DNA of 64,000 nucleotides from a virus (IMGVR_UViG_3300046168_000085:1-64000); one strand, 5' to 3'; counted from the first letter of the stretch, positions 1-8,663 are shown. Translations and numbers: made by a program. Notes: generated by a model from the sequence alone, not told the origin.

Positions 1-483
1 TTATATTTTTGCTTTCTTTTGACTTGTTCCAGTTAATCGAGTTGCGAGTTCATCGGTATATTCGTTCCATTTATTTCCGTTGTGACCTTTAACCCATATC
101 ATTTTATTTAAATATTTTTCATATCTTATCACATCTTGACGATATTCCCAAGTAAAATCGTTCTTGCATTGCCAAGGTGTTTGATTCTCAGTAATATCCC
201 ACACCCATCTTTGAAGTCCAATATAATCATAATATACATTTAAACGCATATTATATACAGAAGCATAATCAAGTGCTTCGATGACTGCACGACATTCCGT
301 TGCAATGTTACGCAATTTTCTAAGTTCTGGTTGAAGTGTGTAATTTAATAATCCAACTCCTTCTGCAATGCTTTTGTCCGTTTCACTATCTACGATAGTA
401 TATGCCCACGAACCTTTATCAAACTTTGCAGAAAAAGAACCATCTACATAAGCATCGTAAATTTTAGAATTTTCAACTGACAT
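1..483 (-). CDS. rnhA: Ribonuclease HI
   Basis: A 160-residue RNase HI-like protein that would cut RNA in RNA-DNA hybrids, for example removing primers during phage replication. Visible catalytic positions are Asp in YVDGSF (residue 14), Glu in ATECRA, Asp in YYDYIG, and a late His/Asp region, KGHNGNKWNEYTDELA. The length is normal for the family. The stop codon occupies bases 1-3, so the gene is complete. It follows the methyltransferase gene with an 11-base overlap. Family assignment is from motifs and is fairly sure. Confidence 0.88.
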   Translation of the reverse strand: MSVENSKIYDAYVDGSFSAKFDKGSWAYTIVDSETDKSIAEGVGLLNYTLQPELRKLRNIATECRAVIEALDYASVYNMRLNVYYDYIGLQRWVWDITENQTPWQCKNDFTWEYRQDVIRYEKYLNKMIWVKGHNGNKWNEYTDELATRLTGTSQKKAKI

Positions 484-1255
484 ATTGATTTATCCTTTCA
501 TTTGCAATTTCGCAATATTCTTTTGAAATTTCACTTCCGATAAAATTTCTATTGCAAAGCAATGCCATTTTTGCAGTTGTTCCACTTCCCATAAATGGAT
601 CGTAAATTAAATCATATTCGTTGCTCCAACTAACAATATGATCTTTAGCAAGTTCTTCAGGAAAAATAGCAGGATGATTATGTGCAATCGCATCACTTGA
701 ACTTTTTCCTTTACCAACTTTATACTGCCAAATATTTGTTCGTCTTCCGAGTTTTCCGTATCCACCTCGTTTTATGCTTTTGAGTTCTCCTGTTTCTAAT
801 CGTTTTGTTCCACGATCACCGTTTCTACTTTCCTGATTTTCACGATCACAAATTAAATTGATTGTTTTGGGTGAACCTTTGCTTAACACAAACATATACT
901 CAAATGTTTGCCAATAACTTTTATTGTTGCCAACTGCACCTCTTGGTGGTTTTGCGTATATCATTGTATCAAATAAATTAAAACCAATTTCCTTGAAGTA
1001 TAATGCTTGACGAAAACTTGTTCCTGTCTCGTTTGCTCCGTAACTTGAATCGTTAACAACCCAAACAACTACACCACCTTGTTTTGTTACACGAAACAAT
1101 TCATTTGCCATATTTTCAAAATCAAATGAATAACCCTTGTAGGTTCTTCTTTCATCATACGGTGGTGAAGTGACCACCAAGTCTATAAAATCGTCATCCA
1201 TTAAAGACATCGTTTTAAGATTGTCTTCGTTATAGATTGTATTTAGTTCAAGCAT
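473..1255 (-). CDS. DNA methyltransferase (TSPPY type, beta-like order)
   Basis: An N6-adenine or N4-cytosine DNA methyltransferase of about 260 residues. Catalytic motif IV is TSPPYDERR near residue 30. The AdoMet-binding motif DPFMGSGTT is near the C-terminus, so the motif order is that of beta-class enzymes. I start at the ATG at 1255, giving MLELNTIYNEDNL, because this matches the usual start just before motif IV; the frame is open upstream to 1318. No restriction partner is next to it, so it is probably a phage self-protection or regulatory methylase. The target sequence cannot be read from the gene. Confidence 0.85.
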   Translation of the reverse strand: MLELNTIYNEDNLKTMSLMDDDFIDLVVTSPPYDERRTYKGYSFDFENMANELFRVTKQGGVVVWVVNDSSYGANETGTSFRQALYFKEIGFNLFDTMIYAKPPRGAVGNNKSYWQTFEYMFVLSKGSPKTINLICDRENQESRNGDRGTKRLETGELKSIKRGGYGKLGRRTNIWQYKVGKGKSSSDAIAHNHPAIFPEELAKDHIVSWSNEYDLIYDPFMGSGTTAKMALLCNRNFIGSEISKEYCEIANERINQYVS

Positions 1256-1368
1256 TATTCCGTTGCTTGAAGAAATCTGACGGACGGATAAATTGTTGCA
1301 AAATAAATTGCGAAACAAATCGTAGTCACCAGAATCAAAGAGAATATATTATTTAACATTATTATATA

Positions 1369-1551
1369 TTACTTCTTAAATATGAAATGGTCAATATTAT
1401 AATATATCAACGCACCAACAAACTGAAATAAAACGATACTTGCCCACAAAGGCATTCCTAATTTTTCCTGACATATATACATTACAGGAAAAGATACGAT
1501 GAAACCACTTTGCCATCTTGCATGATATTTTATTATGCGTTTCCAATTCAT
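1369..1551 (-). CDS. Small membrane protein
   Basis: A 60-residue hypothetical protein with two hydrophobic stretches (about residues 16-28 and 36-50) and a basic N-terminus, so probably a small inner membrane protein. The ATG at 1551 lies only 7 bases after a TATTTATA motif; a TTG at 1557 is another possible start. No family recognised. Confidence 0.5.
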   Translation of the reverse strand: MNWKRIIKYHARWQSGFIVSFPVMYICQEKLGMPLWASIVLFQFVGALIYYNIDHFIFKK

Positions 1552-1558
1552 CTCCAAT

Positions 1559-1566
1559 TATAAATA
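1559..1566 (-). promoter_or_regulatory. TATTTATA start-proximal motif
   Basis: On the coding strand TATTTATA lies directly before the start of the small membrane protein. The same octamer sits in the same orientation and position before several other genes here, including one on the plus strand. It may be a promoter -10 element or a translation leader signal; its role is inferred. Confidence 0.35.
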
Positions 1567-1593
1567 CGATGAAGATGTAATCTTGGATTAAAA

Positions 1594-1719
1594 TTAATTA
1601 TTTTTTTTAAAATAAGTCACCTTTGCATATTCAATTAGTTTTCTAATAATTAATTGATTTTGGGTTGGTGGTTTTGGTTCAAACTGATAAATGTATGCTT
1701 TTTTAACCGCACTTTCCAT
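1594..1719 (-). CDS. Small hypothetical protein, 41 aa
   Basis: A short open frame beginning MESAVKKAYIYQFEPKP and ending FKKNN. The ATG follows within two bases of the stop of the upstream gene (TAAAATGG), the tight packing typical of this genome, which supports it being real. Rich in Lys and Ile. No family recognised. Confidence 0.5.
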   Translation of the reverse strand: MESAVKKAYIYQFEPKPPTQNQLIIRKLIEYAKVTYFKKNN

Positions 1720-1720
1720 T

Positions 1721-1924
1721 TTATTTAGTTTTATCTTTATTTGATTTATTTTGTTCACGTATTGATTTTATTTGGTATTTGAGTTCTTCAGTTGCTTTTT
1801 TGAACATATTTGTTCTTTCTTGAGATGTCAAGTAATATTCATCAATATCTCCAAAAGTACTATACTTGTAATCTTCAAAAGATGAAACAAATTTAGACCA
1901 TCTACTTTCTTTTATTTCATTTTC
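1721..1924 (-). CDS. Hypothetical protein, 67 aa
   Basis: An unknown, charged small protein starting MENEIKESRWSKF. I prefer the ATG at 1924, which overlaps the stop of the upstream gene (ATGAAAT context), over an earlier ATG at 1966 that would give a 50-base overlap. The C-terminus is Lys/Asn rich. No recognisable domain. Confidence 0.5.
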   Translation of the reverse strand, partial: ENEIKESRWSKFVSSFEDYKYSTFGDIDEYYLTSQERTNMFKKATEELKYQIKSIREQNKSNKDKTK

Positions 1925-2129
1925 CATTTGGCATAATAATTCCTTGCATATCGGAAATACTTTCATTCAGTCTTTCCTGCTTTTGTTGAAGTTCACGATT
2001 TTTAATCATACCATACAACAAATCTTCATACAATTCATCATATAAATTATGTTCACCAATAACTTCACGAATATATTCCATGAGTTTATCGTGTGTCGTG
2101 ACTTCTTCCCATTTTATTTTTGAATTCAT
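1917..2129 (-). CDS. Hypothetical protein, 70 aa
   Basis: An unknown small protein, MNSKIKWEEVTTHDKL at the N-terminus, with a predicted helical C-terminal half rich in Gln, Glu and Arg. It overlaps the start of the following gene by 8 bases. Two TATTTATA motifs lie just upstream of its ATG, so it may begin a transcription unit. Confidence 0.5.
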   Translation of the reverse strand: MNSKIKWEEVTTHDKLMEYIREVIGEHNLYDELYEDLLYGMIKNRELQQKQERLNESISDMQGIIMPNGK

Positions 2130-2133
2130 ATAA

Positions 2134-2154
2134 TATAAATATATTATATAAATA
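2134..2154 (-). promoter_or_regulatory. Two TATTTATA start-proximal motifs
   Basis: Two copies of TATTTATA on the coding strand, at 2134-2141 and 2147-2154, 5 and 18 bases before the ATG at 2129. The region between this gene and the next gene upstream is AT only. Candidate promoter or leader; function inferred from recurrence. Confidence 0.35.
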
Positions 2155-2175
2155 TTACGAAAAAAATCAAATTTA

Positions 2176-2562
2176 TTATTTATCCAGAGGATGTTTAATA
2201 TGAATAGTTTTTATTTTCTTGCTTTTTATCAACGAAAGTTCATGTGGATCATCATCATAATGCAATACACTTCCTATTCTAAGTAGAGTATGTACTTTGT
2301 CTTTTCCGTTGGTGAATATAATGTCTTTTATCGGAAGATTGTGCTTTTTTGCAAATGTTGCAACATCTTTTTTATGTTTACCTGTTCCGTGCCGTGATGT
2401 TACAATTTTTACTTCGTATCCTTTTGAAGCAAACTTTTTTAGTGCTGAAATTGTTTTTTTGTTGGGTTCTAAACCAGATGTCCACAACTCTTCTTCTTCA
2501 TCGTAATGTGGTAATGTAAGAGTATCGTCAAAATCAAACGTTATGATTTTTTTTGGAATCAT
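2176..2562 (-). CDS. HAD-like phosphatase
   Basis: A 128-residue HAD-superfamily hydrolase, probably a small phosphatase. Motif I is DFDDTLT near residue 9, motif II the Ser in IVTSRHG near residue 56, and the acidic motif IV region is HYDDDPHE near residue 106. The size is that of the compact phage and T4 polynucleotide-phosphatase-like members. The substrate could be a nucleotide or nucleic acid end. It overlaps the upstream adhesin-like gene by 4 bases. Confidence 0.75.
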   Translation of the reverse strand: MIPKKIITFDFDDTLTLPHYDEEEELWTSGLEPNKKTISALKKFASKGYEVKIVTSRHGTGKHKKDVATFAKKHNLPIKDIIFTNGKDKVHTLLRIGSVLHYDDDPHELSLIKSKKIKTIHIKHPLDK

Positions 2563-4112
2563 AACTGATATTCATATAAATGAACTTCATTATATTTATT
2601 GGCTTCGTATGGACGTGTTGACAATGCAATTCGCATCCCGTTTTGTGATATTGACATTGATGTGCCAAGGCTAGATGACTCGTCCCCAACAATCTCGTTT
2701 CCGAGTTGTAACCATTCGTTATTTGAAAGTGCATAAACTCTTACTTTTCCTTGGTTTGTCCAAGTTCCACATACAATATACTTACCGTCAGGTGTCATTT
2801 CAGCTACTGACATATATCCACCGTGAAACAAACTTATATTATTTCCAACTTGTTCCCACCCACTTGTAGCATTGTTATATGAATATACATTTATACCTTC
2901 ACTTCCATGATAACCCACCATAATAGTGTTTCCATCTGAACTTATGCCAAGACAATATGGCATTATTGACCGACCAGATACTCCGTGAAATGGGCCACCG
3001 AGAAGTTGCCATTGATTGCTTATTAATCGATAAACTGCGATTTTACCATACTTATTTTCACTTGAATTGCTATATTGTCCAGAACCTACTATAATAGTAT
3101 CACCCGTTTCGTTTATTTTTACATTGTGACCAAGAAGTTCTATTGAATTGTCTGTTGTAATTGTTTGTCCTAATTGAACCCATTGACTACCATTGTATCT
3201 ATATACATTTGCTTCACCCGTTTTAGGTTTATATGAAGCAGATGTTGTCATTTTAGCATATGGTGATCCTACCACGATTGTTTGTGAGTCTCCACTTATA
3301 TCAACGGAAAATCCAAATCTATCTTCTGCTTCACCATTTAATGTTCCGATTGTTGATAGACTACTTGAGTTTACATTATAAATTGAAACTCTTCCGTTAT
3401 ACCCATTCTGTGTATTGTTATTAGGATATTGAGCTGCTGAGATAACGCATTTATTAGAATTTCTCGAAAATGACAAACTCCCACCAAATTTGTCCCCAGT
3501 TCCATACCCGTTTATTGTCGTAATTTTACTAAATGCATTTTCTGCTTGATTAAGTTTATACATATCAACTTTTCCAGTTAATGTGTCATCACCTGTGCCG
3601 GGTAGATACCTGTCAAATGTACCTTGTAGCAATAAAGTTCCATTAGAGTTTAAAGATACCTTAGAAGATGCATAATCTATACCATTATTAATTGTTGCTT
3701 TTTTTACCCATGTTCCTCCAAATTGATTTGGAGTTGGTGTCGGAGTTGGTGTCGGAGTTGGTGTAGGAGTTGGTGTAGGAGTTGGTGTAGGATTTTGTAA
3801 ATTTTCACAAGTTTGTGTGATTCTCGTATTAGATTCTTGAGTTTCAAAATATACAACATCTGCATCCTCAATTTCAAGTGAATCAGAACCCTGATTTAAA
3901 ATGCAATAGTAGTAATGTCCACATTTTAGTTTTGTAAAAAAACTTGCTCCACCTGGTTTATACCAACGAGCAAATCCGGACTCGGTAAACTCATATACTG
4001 CATTAAAAAACTTAGAATGTGGTTCTAAATCAAAGTCTAAGCATTCTTTCTCACAATTTCCATGATGCAAAAGAAGACTTGAAATATTACTTTTTTGGTT
4101 TAGTGTTGCCAT
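2559..4112 (-). CDS. Adhesin-like protein: N-domain, PT linker, propeller-like repeats (copy 1)
   Basis: A 517-residue protein with three parts. Residues 1-105 form a Cys-containing N-domain with ECLDFDLEPHS and GFARWYKPGG motifs. About residues 108-128 are a Pro-Thr repeat linker. The rest is built of repeats of roughly 50 residues with SxDGxTIxVG-like cores (for example SSDGNTIMVG), as in beta-propeller or FG-GAP-like surface proteins. It is a paralogue of the protein at 4521-6083. Together with its small partner it is probably a virion-attached receptor-binding or decoration protein. This role is inferred from architecture and phage context. Confidence 0.65.
   Translation of the reverse strand: MATLNQKSNISSLLLHHGNCEKECLDFDLEPHSKFFNAVYEFTESGFARWYKPGGASFFTKLKCGHYYYCILNQGSDSLEIEDADVVYFETQESNTRITQTCENLQNPTPTPTPTPTPTPTPTPTPTPNQFGGTWVKKATINNGIDYASSKVSLNSNGTLLLQGTFDRYLPGTGDDTLTGKVDMYKLNQAENAFSKITTINGYGTGDKFGGSLSFSRNSNKCVISAAQYPNNNTQNGYNGRVSIYNVNSSSLSTIGTLNGEAEDRFGFSVDISGDSQTIVVGSPYAKMTTSASYKPKTGEANVYRYNGSQWVQLGQTITTDNSIELLGHNVKINETGDTIIVGSGQYSNSSENKYGKIAVYRLISNQWQLLGGPFHGVSGRSIMPYCLGISSDGNTIMVGYHGSEGINVYSYNNATSGWEQVGNNISLFHGGYMSVAEMTPDGKYIVCGTWTNQGKVRVYALSNNEWLQLGNEIVGDESSSLGTSMSISQNGMRIALSTRPYEANKYNEVHLYEYQL
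3731..3792 (-). repeat. 12-bp tandem repeat coding a Pro-Thr linker
   Basis: About five copies of a 12-base unit reading GGAGTTGGTGTC/A on the plus strand, which encode alternating Pro-Thr on the minus strand. It forms the flexible hinge of the adhesin-like protein. Slippage in such repeats could change linker length. Confidence 0.85.
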
Positions 4113-4117
4113 AAAAC

Positions 4118-4498
4118 TTAATCAAGTCCAGCATTTATAGCAAAGTCTGAATAAATACCCGAATCAAATTCTTCAATACGCATTAAATTTTTACCACCTC
4201 GTTTGTCAAGAATAACAACATATTCATCAAGAAAAAACTCTGTACCATCATCTGTATTTTCGTCTAACTCTTCGGCATCACTTTTAAATTTGTTTGCTAT
4301 TATTTCAATACCCGTGGGTGTTGCTTTAAAATATTTCTTTATTGAACGTGGAATTTTTTTGAAACGTCTTTCTACTTCCTTTTCGTCTTTATACTTTGCT
4401 TTTTTCGGTGCTACAAAATATGCCTTAGCGGGTTTCCAGGTTGACTCCGTGATAACCTCTCGGATTATTTCTTTTAATTCATTTCTTGTTATTTTCAT
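4118..4498 (-). CDS. Small virion-associated-type protein with IIREVI N-tag (copy 1)
   Basis: A 126-residue protein opening with the helical motif KITRNELKEIIREVITES, also seen at 28725-28967. A basic middle (KKAKYKDEKEVERRFKKIP) is followed by an acidic C-terminus. The motif 'FKKIPRSIKKYF' aligns with 'LKKIPSKLQKYF' in the protein at 6100-6435, so the two are paralogues. Each lies directly upstream of an adhesin-like gene (this one starts its stop 5 bases before 4112). A role as capsid-associated or fibre-assembly protein is inferred. Confidence 0.55.
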   Translation of the reverse strand: MKITRNELKEIIREVITESTWKPAKAYFVAPKKAKYKDEKEVERRFKKIPRSIKKYFKATPTGIEIIANKFKSDAEELDENTDDGTEFFLDEYVVILDKRGGKNLMRIEEFDSGIYSDFAINAGLD

Positions 4499-4520
4499 AA
4501 TATTATTAATTTACTTTGAT

Positions 4521-6083
4521 TCATAATTCATAGTCATATACGGTGGCTTCCATTGGTTTACTTTCATTAAAAGGAGAAAGAATTACAAGACTTAGTCCAT
4601 CGTCTGATATATCTACACCAGACCCCAATGATTGGTTTTCAGCTTGACCCTTGATATCTTGACCTAATTGCAACCAAGTGCTTCCAGATAAACGATACAC
4701 ACGGACCATTCCTGTTCCCACCACATTATCACTATGACTTGGACATCCAATTACAATAGTTTTAGTGTCAGCTGACATCTTTATGCTACGAGCATCTAAA
4801 CCCACAGAAAGAATTATATCATTACCAACTTTATTCCACTGATTATTTTCATACTTATACTGATTTACAATAGGAGGTTCAGCACTGCCTCGATTTCCTA
4901 ATGTGACAACATTACCGTCGTGACTAATGGCAATTCCTGACAAAAGTTTTTTTCCAACCTGACCTGTAAATTGCTCACCCTTTTGCACCCATTCATTATT
5001 TACCAAACTATATACAACCACCCTTCCAACATTTGTGTTTGGACCATCATTGTATTGCCAACTACCTATTGCAATTGTATTTCCATCACCACTTATTACT
5101 GCGCTACCCCCCAAAACCTCAACAGATTGCTCTCCATTCAAAGTTTGACCAATCTGTGTCCATGTATTATTTATCAAGTCATAAACTCTGACAGCACCTG
5201 CACTGTCTAGTCCATTTACATCTTCATATTTCGATGCAACTAAAAGACGATTACCTTCATCGTTCAAATCAACTCGATTACCACAATTATCACTCGGTGA
5301 TCCGTTAATTAAGTTTCCAACCAATGTCCACGTACCTGCTGTATATACACCTACTCTACCTGCCCAACTGCTTTGGTCATTATTGTTGGGGAAAAAAGGA
5401 GCACCCACGGCAACTCTGCTACCAATTCCGTTTATAGATAATCCACTGCCGAAGCTGTCTCCGATTCCATATCCGGTAAGAGTATTACCAGCAGGTGCTA
5501 AGCTATTGTTTGAATCGTCATAACTATAAAGTCTTACAAATCCTGCTATTGCACTCTTAGTCGCACCTGGTAAATACTGAGTGTATGTAGCTAATGCAAA
5601 CATTCTACCGTCATTTCTCCACTTAACAACACCACCACTATAAGATTTTCCATTATTAATTGTTGCTTTATTTACCCAGGTTCCTCCAAATTGATTTGGA
5701 GTTGGTGTCGGAGTAGGTGTTGGAGTCGGTGTTGGAGTCGGTGTAGGTGTTGGTGTTGGTGACGGATTGAATAATGAACAATCATTTACAAATCTATAAT
5801 CATTATCAGCATCTTCAAATTTTGTAATCATCGCATGAGGAATATCAAGTTCATTTGCTCCGATATTTAAAGTGACATAATAAAGTTTTCCACAACTCAG
5901 TGATGTAAAAAAACTAACTCCTCCTGGTTTAAACCAACGAGCAAATCCAGCATCAGAAAATTGATAAACAGAATTAAAAAAATCTGAATGAGGTTCAAGA
6001 TCAAAGTCTGCACACTCTAAATCACATGAACCATAAAATAGTACACAATTTTTGAGGTTAGTTGACTGTTTTAGAATTGCCAT
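4521..6083 (-). CDS. Adhesin-like protein: N-domain, PT linker, propeller-like repeats (copy 2)
   Basis: A 520-residue paralogue of the protein at 2559-4112. The N-domain keeps ECADFDLEPHSDFFN and GFARWFKPGG. A longer Pro-Thr linker follows at about residues 108-130. The repeat region has cores such as SGDGNTIAIGS and SHDGNVVTLGN. The N-domain and junction GGTWV-KATINNG are most alike between the copies while the repeats differ more, as expected if the distal part binds variable surface targets. Tail fibre or surface decoration is the likely role; no enzymatic motif is visible. Confidence 0.65.
   Translation of the reverse strand: MAILKQSTNLKNCVLFYGSCDLECADFDLEPHSDFFNSVYQFSDAGFARWFKPGGVSFFTSLSCGKLYYVTLNIGANELDIPHAMITKFEDADNDYRFVNDCSLFNPSPTPTPTPTPTPTPTPTPTPTPNQFGGTWVNKATINNGKSYSGGVVKWRNDGRMFALATYTQYLPGATKSAIAGFVRLYSYDDSNNSLAPAGNTLTGYGIGDSFGSGLSINGIGSRVAVGAPFFPNNNDQSSWAGRVGVYTAGTWTLVGNLINGSPSDNCGNRVDLNDEGNRLLVASKYEDVNGLDSAGAVRVYDLINNTWTQIGQTLNGEQSVEVLGGSAVISGDGNTIAIGSWQYNDGPNTNVGRVVVYSLVNNEWVQKGEQFTGQVGKKLLSGIAISHDGNVVTLGNRGSAEPPIVNQYKYENNQWNKVGNDIILSVGLDARSIKMSADTKTIVIGCPSHSDNVVGTGMVRVYRLSGSTWLQLGQDIKGQAENQSLGSGVDISDDGLSLVILSPFNESKPMEATVYDYEL
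5698..5766 (-). repeat. Pro-Thr linker repeat (copy 2)
   Basis: Short tandem repeats built from GTTGGT, GTCGGT and GTAGGT hexamers, coding alternating Pro-Thr on the minus strand. The base pattern differs from the first copy although the peptide is the same, so the two linkers have diverged or been rebuilt separately. Confidence 0.85.
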
Positions 6084-6099
6084 TGTAGTTTCCTAAAAT

Positions 6100-6435
6100 T
6101 TACTTCCACTCAGATTCGTCAAACTTTGCAATTTCAAGTGGATAATATCCATCTGCAAGAGTGATTTCAAAACCATCAACTTCCTTGGTGTATGTATCCA
6201 TGCTATTATCAAGTGTAGTTGCTTTTTTATCAAATGCTTTGTTTACTTCAACTTCAACTCCGTAAGAAGGACCGTCAACTGGTTTAATCGTAAAATACTT
6301 TTGCAGTTTACTTGGAATCTTTTTAAGTTCACGTTTTGCGTGTGCTTCGTTTTGATATTTCTTGGGTGCTTTCCAAATAGTTTTACCCTCGTTTAGAATA
6401 TCTTCAACAATGCTAAGTAACTTCGTATGTTTCAT
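6100..6435 (-). CDS. Small virion-associated-type protein (copy 2)
   Basis: A 111-residue paralogue of the protein at 4118-4498. It shares the N-terminal helix (KHTKLLSIVEDILNEG), the W-KAPKK segment, and KKIPSKLQKYF. I start at the ATG at 6435, which places the helix at the N-terminus and removes an upstream hydrophobic stretch read from the AT-rich leader. The gene lies 16 bases before the second adhesin-like gene, mirroring the order of the first copy. Confidence 0.55.
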   Translation of the reverse strand: MKHTKLLSIVEDILNEGKTIWKAPKKYQNEAHAKRELKKIPSKLQKYFTIKPVDGPSYGVEVEVNKAFDKKATTLDNSMDTYTKEVDGFEITLADGYYPLEIAKFDESEWK

Positions 6436-6466
6436 AGCAATAAATATATATGTAAACAAAAAAAAA

Positions 6467-6754
6467 TTACTTCTTTACACGACCACACGCAAAATTATAA
6501 AATACCTCAACTTCCAATGGATTATCGTTTGATGCGTCCACCGTAATTTCTTTGAAACCACTTTTAAGTTTTAAGTTCTTATTGTGAGTTTCATAATGCA
6601 TTGCTTCTGCACCCATTTTAATATTGGAATCTATTTCTTCAAGAAATTGATGTCCAAGATATTGTCGTGTTTTTTTGTCGGTAAACTCCTTAAAGTAACC
6701 GAATATGTGAAAGTGTTCTACTCTATCGTCTTTAGTGTAATGTAAGGTTGGCAT
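6467..6754 (-). CDS. Hypothetical protein, 95 aa
   Basis: An unknown protein with His-rich N-terminal half (TLHYTKDDRVEHFHIFGYF). It overlaps the end of the deformylase gene by 23 bases, so it is probably co-transcribed with it. No family recognised. Confidence 0.5.
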   Translation of the reverse strand: MPTLHYTKDDRVEHFHIFGYFKEFTDKKTRQYLGHQFLEEIDSNIKMGAEAMHYETHNKNLKLKSGFKEITVDASNDNPLEVEVFYNFACGRVKK

Positions 6755-7280
6755 TTTCAGATTTGATTTTACGGATTAATTTAGCATCCTTGTTTTTAAT
6801 TTTCTTGGTTCGTTTGTTAAATAAAACTCCGTCAAGGTGATCAACTTCGTGTTGTATACAACGAGCAAGTCCACCTGCACATTCTACAATACGATTGTTT
6901 CCTTCAATATCTTGAAAAGTAAGTTTAATTATACTTGGACGTTTAACTTCAAGAGTTACACCCGGAAAACTCAAACATCCTTCATTCATAACAGACTTTG
7001 CTTCTGATACAACTTGTATCTCAGGGTTGATTAAAATTAAAGGATAATAGTCATCAGTAATTGCTTTTTCTCCATCAAAAACAAATCCTTCGGTAAAACC
7101 TAAATCAATCACACAAATTCTACGATTATCTCCGACTTGAGGAGCAGCCAACCCAACTCCGTTGCTTTCTTTCATCGTAGAAATCATATCTTCCGTGAAC
7201 TTTATCAGTTCTTCATTAAACTCTGTGACCTTTTCAGTCGGAGTTTCCAAAATTTCTTGTCCGTAATTAACGATTTTCAT
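6732..7280 (-). CDS. def: Peptide deformylase
   Basis: A 182-residue peptide deformylase that would remove the formyl group from new proteins. All three family motifs are visible: GVGLAAPQ (about residue 42), EGCLSFPG with the metal-binding Cys (about 99), and QHEVDHLDG with the two metal-binding His and the catalytic Glu (about 143). Length and order are normal. Deformylases are known in large phages. In this window it is one of several translation-related genes. Confidence 0.95.
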   Translation of the reverse strand: MKIVNYGQEILETPTEKVTEFNEELIKFTEDMISTMKESNGVGLAAPQVGDNRRICVIDLGFTEGFVFDGEKAITDDYYPLILINPEIQVVSEAKSVMNEGCLSFPGVTLEVKRPSIIKLTFQDIEGNNRIVECAGGLARCIQHEVDHLDGVLFNKRTKKIKNKDAKLIRKIKSENANLTLH

Positions 7281-7322
7281 ACAAGTATATTAGCATGAAT
7301 ATTATAAAAAGTCAATCTTTTT

Positions 7323-8072
7323 TTAATAAACATCCCATGCACGATTTAAGAATACTCTTTCTACATCATATTCTTGATTTGTAAATTCAGATATAAAACT
7401 AAGTAAAACATTCAATGCGTTTTTTTCAAATTTCTTTCCATGCCTACGTTCTTTATCTTTAAATAAATCATAATCATGGTGTGGCCTTGGTACATTGACA
7501 TATTTGTAAAATTCAGTATCAACACTTTCTAAATTTGTATCATAAATTTGGCAATCTATACATAGAACCTTGTAATTAAGGTTTGGGTATTTTTTATTTA
7601 AAATTGAAATTAATTTTGTTGGATAAATGGGTTCAGTTGTCACGTGGTGTATAAATGGAGTCAGCAAAAATAAAATACAATTATTCGTTAATGTTGCATT
7701 TTTAATTTCATTTTGAAATTGGTATATTCTTTTATTCATTTGTATTTTAAAATCATCTAGATTCGTATTTTTCTCATGGTTGTAATAGCAAGGTGTATCT
7801 GTGTGTAAGTGTAAAGGATTTTTTGCTACTTTTAAACCATCGTAAATACACTTAAAATCTGATTCTAATATTTTACACAACGCATGATAAGGAGTTGTAC
7901 ATCCATCAAATGGCATTCGCACAGAACGGTCTTTTTTAAAATCAAATACATGAAATCTCTCTGGCAAAGTTCTTGACCAACAAGACGAACCAAGTGAAAT
8001 AATTTTATAGTTTCCAATATCCAATACTCTATCCGCAATTGGTTTTATGGGTATATTTTTATTTCTTCTCAT
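7323..8072 (-). CDS. DUF1796-like putative cysteine peptidase
   Basis: A 249-residue protein whose N-terminus (IISLGSSCWSRTLPERF, then MPFDGCTTPYHAL) matches the pattern of the DUF1796 papain-like family, with a conserved Cys after LGSS and a later PFD. Scattered His residues (HTDTPCYYNHEK) could supply the partner. No signal peptide is visible. The function of this family is not established; the call rests on motif recall. It overlaps the NUDIX gene by 4 bases. Confidence 0.5.
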   Translation of the reverse strand: MRRNKNIPIKPIADRVLDIGNYKIISLGSSCWSRTLPERFHVFDFKKDRSVRMPFDGCTTPYHALCKILESDFKCIYDGLKVAKNPLHLHTDTPCYYNHEKNTNLDDFKIQMNKRIYQFQNEIKNATLTNNCILFLLTPFIHHVTTEPIYPTKLISILNKKYPNLNYKVLCIDCQIYDTNLESVDTEFYKYVNVPRPHHDYDLFKDKERRHGKKFEKNALNVLLSFISEFTNQEYDVERVFLNRAWDVY

Positions 8073-8536
8073 TTATTTTTTCCTAGAATATAATCCTTGG
8101 CATACTTCAAAAGTTTCTTGTTGAACAACTGCTTCTTTTTTGCCTTGGAATATGGCAACCAAATAAAACCAACGTGTTCGTGTGAAATTCTTACATTTGA
8201 TTCGTAAGGAACTTCCGCAAGAAAATAAGTCACCATCTTTAACTTGGGAGTTTTGTATTGCTTACCAGTTGACCAATTCTTTTTTAGAAAATATTTTACT
8301 TCTTGTTTAAATCCAGGTTCCAACTTTGAAATTTTAAGAGAAGTTTCTTCGTAGGTTTCTCGTTTTGCAGTTTGAACTAGATTTTCACCTTTATCAATAT
8401 GACCTTTAGGAAATCCCCACCCTATTGCATCTCCATTGAGCAATAAAAACTCGGGTATATCTTCGGAATTGATTCTGTATACAATAATTCCTGCTGATTG
8501 CTCTGCTATTTCTTTCATTGCTTCTGCTAATTTCAT
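8069..8536 (-). CDS. NUDIX hydrolase
   Basis: A 155-residue NUDIX pyrophosphatase. The NUDIX box is clear at about residues 45-67: GHIDKGENLVQTAKRETYEET fits Gx5Ex7REUxEE. The preceding GWGFPKG is typical of the diadenosine tetraphosphatase/RNA pyrophosphohydrolase-like subgroup. In a phage it may remove Ap4A or 5' pyrophosphate from RNA. Substrate cannot be decided from sequence. Confidence 0.85.
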   Translation of the reverse strand: MKLAEAMKEIAEQSAGIIVYRINSEDIPEFLLLNGDAIGWGFPKGHIDKGENLVQTAKRETYEETSLKISKLEPGFKQEVKYFLKKNWSTGKQYKTPKLKMVTYFLAEVPYESNVRISHEHVGFIWLPYSKAKKKQLFNKKLLKYAKDYILGKNK

Positions 8537-8588
8537 CTTTTAAATAAATATACGCACGGTTGAGAATGTATATATAATATTTACATAC

Positions 8589-8663
8589 ATGATACATGGT
8601 GTAAAAGTATGGCAAATTGTTGCTTTAGTCGCAGTTGCAGTTGTTCTTGTCTTAGTATTCTAA
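8589..8663 (+). CDS. Single-pass membrane peptide, 24 aa
   Basis: A plus-strand open frame from an ATG after an AT-rich stretch (GTATATATAATATTTACATAC). The peptide is one hydrophobic helix (WQIVALVAVAVVLVLVF) after a short basic start. It lies divergently from the NUDIX gene and ends one base before the infC stop. Peptides of this size occur in phages as holin-like or accessory membrane proteins, but chance is possible. Confidence 0.35.
   Translation: MIHGVKVWQIVALVAVAVVLVLVF

Noticed and set aside
3731-5766. CRISPR-like array at the short tandem repeats
   Set aside because: The units are 12 bases or shorter without spacers and encode Pro-Thr linkers in frame. No CRISPR array or cas gene was seen in the window.
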